A DNA stretch of 64,000 bases from Aestuariivirga sp. (lineage in GTDB: Bacteria > Pseudomonadota > Alphaproteobacteria > Rhizobiales > Aestuariivirgaceae): positions 1-64,000 of the forward strand of contig NZ_JADCDB010000004.1 of NCBI RefSeq assembly GCF_020252395.1, in the 5' to 3' direction. The notes under the pieces were generated by a model. That model was not told where the DNA came from and did no database searches. It was given only the letters and a program-made list of their open reading frames with translations. Shown in pieces: positions 62,333 to 64,000 of this stretch. The position numbers and the translations under genes are program-made. Positions within the stretch are counted from its first letter, which is position 1. Each line of letters starts with the position of its first letter.

Positions 62333-63565
62333 ATGTCCCGTAACGAGATGCGCCAGCCGCTGAAGCGGCTCAGCCCCGCGCAGCGCCTGTGGCGCCGGTG
62401 CCCGCCCGCGCTGGTGATGATGTCTGGCGTTGTGGCGCTGGGCTTCGCGAGCGCCGGCCTATGGCTTTCCCGCCCGCCCCCACCGGGAACCGGCGAACCT
62501 GTGGTCGTGGCCGCGATCCCGGAACAGGCCGAGATCATCACCTCCTCCATCACCCCTGCCGACGACGCGGAGGCCGACGCCCGGGATCAAGGCCCCGCTG
62601 ACCCCATCGACCCGAACGCCATCGAGATTATCGGCGGCGAGCAGATAGACGATGCCGGACAGATGCCCGCCGCCCAAGTGGAGGACATTGCCCCGGAGGA
62701 CGCCATGGCGCCGGAAAAGCACGAGGCAATGATCGTCGTGCCGCCGCACCGGCCACTGAAGAAGGCGCCGGTCGAAGCGGTGACGGAAAAGACGGACCAG
62801 GGTCCATTGCCGCGCATCGCTTCGGGTGGCAAGACGCCCTTCGACGTCTATTCGCAGGTGATGCCGCTCTCTGTCGTCCATTCCGACTGGCCGAAGATCA
62901 CGCTTGTGCTGGGCGGCATGGGAATCAACGCACGGCTGACGAAGAAGGCGGTCGAGCTGCTGCCGGGCGACGTGACGCTGGGCTTCGCCCCCTATGGCGA
63001 AAACCTCCAGTCCCAGGTCAATGCCGCGCGCGCCGGGGGACACGAAATCCTGCTGCAGGTGCCCATGGAGCCGGTGGGCTACCCGGGCGCCAACCCCGGA
63101 CCCAGCACGCTGCTGACCGATGCGAAGCCCGAGCAGAATCTTGCCGCGCTCAAATGGCTGATGAGCCGTTTTGCCGGCTATTCCGGCATCACCAACTACA
63201 TGGGCGCCCGGCTGCTGGTGACCGAGGATGCCCTGCGGCCGGTAATGAAGGAAGTGAAGGCCCGCGGCCTCGTCTATCTTGAGGACGGCAGCGTGAGCAT
63301 GACGCTGTCATCGAAACTTGGACAGGAGCTGCGCCTGCCGGTCCAGCGCGCCAGGCTGGTGATCGATGCCGAGCCCACATCGGCGGCCATCAAGGCAGCC
63401 CTGGCGAAGCTCGAGCAGGAGGCCGCCGAGAACGGTTCGGCGATCGCCACCGGGTCGGGCCTCGACGTCACCATTGAAACCGTCGCCGAATGGGCCAAGA
63501 CCTTGCAGCAGAAGGGCATACTTCTGGTGCCGGTGAGCGCCGCCTACAAGGGACGAGCGACCTGA
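62333..63565 (+). CDS. divergent polysaccharide deacetylase (YibQ family)
   Basis: The 410-residue protein has one N-terminal membrane helix (ALVMMSGVVALGFASAGLWL), an acidic/Pro-rich periplasmic linker and a C-terminal divergent polysaccharide deacetylase domain. It contains SDWPKITLVLGGMGINARLT, LPGDVTLGFAPYGENLQSQV and NYMGARLLVTEDALRPVMKE. In the family the metal ligands of true deacetylases are only partly kept, so catalysis is uncertain. It may bind rather than deacetylate murein. ATG 62333 is chosen. The frame is open further upstream into the terminator region. It overlaps rppH by one base. Confidence 0.82.
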   Translation: MSRNEMRQPLKRLSPAQRLWRRCPPALVMMSGVVALGFASAGLWLSRPPPPGTGEPVVVAAIPEQAEIITSSITPADDAEADARDQGPADPIDPNAIEIIGGEQIDDAGQMPAAQVEDIAPEDAMAPEKHEAMIVVPPHRPLKKAPVEAVTEKTDQGPLPRIASGGKTPFDVYSQVMPLSVVHSDWPKITLVLGGMGINARLTKKAVELLPGDVTLGFAPYGENLQSQVNAARAGGHEILLQVPMEPVGYPGANPGPSTLLTDAKPEQNLAALKWLMSRFAGYSGITNYMGARLLVTEDALRPVMKEVKARGLVYLEDGSVSMTLSSKLGQELRLPVQRARLVIDAEPTSAAIKAALAKLEQEAAENGSAIATGSGLDVTIETVAEWAKTLQQKGILLVPVSAAYKGRAT

Positions 63566-64000
63566 TGGCAAAGCGCGGCGAGATCGCCGCCTACCGCCCC
63601 TGCGTCGGCGTCATGCTGATCAACAAGGCGGGTCTCGTGTGGATCGGCCGCCGCTTCGACAAGCAGAATGACGAGGGCAAGGGCCACTGGTGGCAGATGC
63701 CGCAGGGCGGCATCGACAAGGGCGAAGACGTGCGCGCCGCCGCGCGCCGCGAACTGGCCGAGGAAACCGCTGTCACTTCCGCCGAGATCATCGCCGAGTC
63801 CGCCCACTGGTACACCTATGACCTGCCGGAGCACCTGATCGGCAAATCCTGGAACGGCAAGTATCGCGGCCAGACCCAGAAATGGCTGGTCCTGCGCTTC
63901 ATCGGGGACGACTCTGAAATCGATCTGGCCCCGCCCGGCCACAGCCAGGAATTCGACCGGTGGCGCTGGGCCCGCATGGATGAGCTGTTGGAGCTGATCG
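63565..64000 (+). CDS. rppH: RNA pyrophosphohydrolase (partial, right edge)
   Basis: The 145 visible codons belong to RppH, the Nudix enzyme that removes pyrophosphate from mRNA 5' ends and triggers decay. The N-terminus MAKRGEIAAYRPCVGVMLIN is followed by the Nudix box PQGGIDKGEDVRAAARRELA with EE (G-x5-E-x7-R-E-x2-E-E). HWYTYDLPEHLIGKSWNGKY and GQTQKWLVLRFIGDDSEIDL are typical. Its ATG uses the last base of the yibQ-like stop codon. Family length is about 160-170, so only the last few residues are missing. Confidence 0.95.
   Translation, partial: MAKRGEIAAYRPCVGVMLINKAGLVWIGRRFDKQNDEGKGHWWQMPQGGIDKGEDVRAAARRELAEETAVTSAEIIAESAHWYTYDLPEHLIGKSWNGKYRGQTQKWLVLRFIGDDSEIDLAPPGHSQEFDRWRWARMDELLELI

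Overview
The window is about 64 kb of high-GC DNA from an alphaproteobacterium, most likely in the Hyphomicrobiales (Rhizobiales). The evidence is the gene order rplU-rpmA-GNAT-obgE-proB-proA-nadD-rsfS-rlmH-(envC)-ctpA-yibQ-rppH, an IalB-family exported protein, a twin-transmembrane protein, and an ethylmalonyl-CoA pathway gene set. The genus cannot be read from the sequence alone. No rRNA, tRNA or CRISPR array was seen.

Positions 1-22.6 kb look accessory. The window opens inside an IS3-family element, followed by an orphan nucleotidyltransferase-fold gene under a duplicated promoter/operator array, two small unknown genes, and a chimeric scrap of a transposase N-terminus joined to an SDR C-terminus. 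Next is a tyrosine/homogentisate degradation cluster: hmgA, fahA, a metallo-beta-lactamase-fold gene with an internal stop, a flavin monooxygenase with a C-terminal nonsense codon, a DUF2783 gene, marR, maiA, and convergent hpd with a divergent lrp. Near-identical palindromes precede hmgA and marR. A nine-gene operon follows (11.6-18.9 kb): FAD dehydrogenase, SDR, polar amino-acid-type ABC importer, EthD-domain protein, second SDR and GntR regulator. It looks like uptake and oxidation of one unidentified small molecule. After a transposase scrap comes an AraC regulator divergent from a probable Tat-exported intradiol dioxygenase and a NAD(P)H-binding protein. A decayed plasmid/ICE-type gene and about 0.7 kb without a recognisable gene end this part.

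Positions 22.7-46.6 kb are chromosomal: a membrane-anchored J-domain protein, RpiR regulator, beta-CASP nuclease, LOG protein, PPK2, a mini ion channel, ribokinase, argG and rlmN. The ethylmalonyl-CoA pathway enzymes mcd, ccr and ecm are scattered over 10 kb with unrelated membrane and stress genes between them. The same 13-base near-palindrome lies upstream of all three, which suggests one regulator. Two exported proteins with three degenerate ClpP-like domains and a pentapeptide-like protein follow.

Positions 46.6-64 kb are the housekeeping block listed above. It is broken by a lytic transglycosylase gene between the GNAT gene and obgE, and by a 5 kb arylsulfatase module (AraC regulator, sulfatase, two exported proteins) between rlmH and envC. 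The window ends inside rppH.
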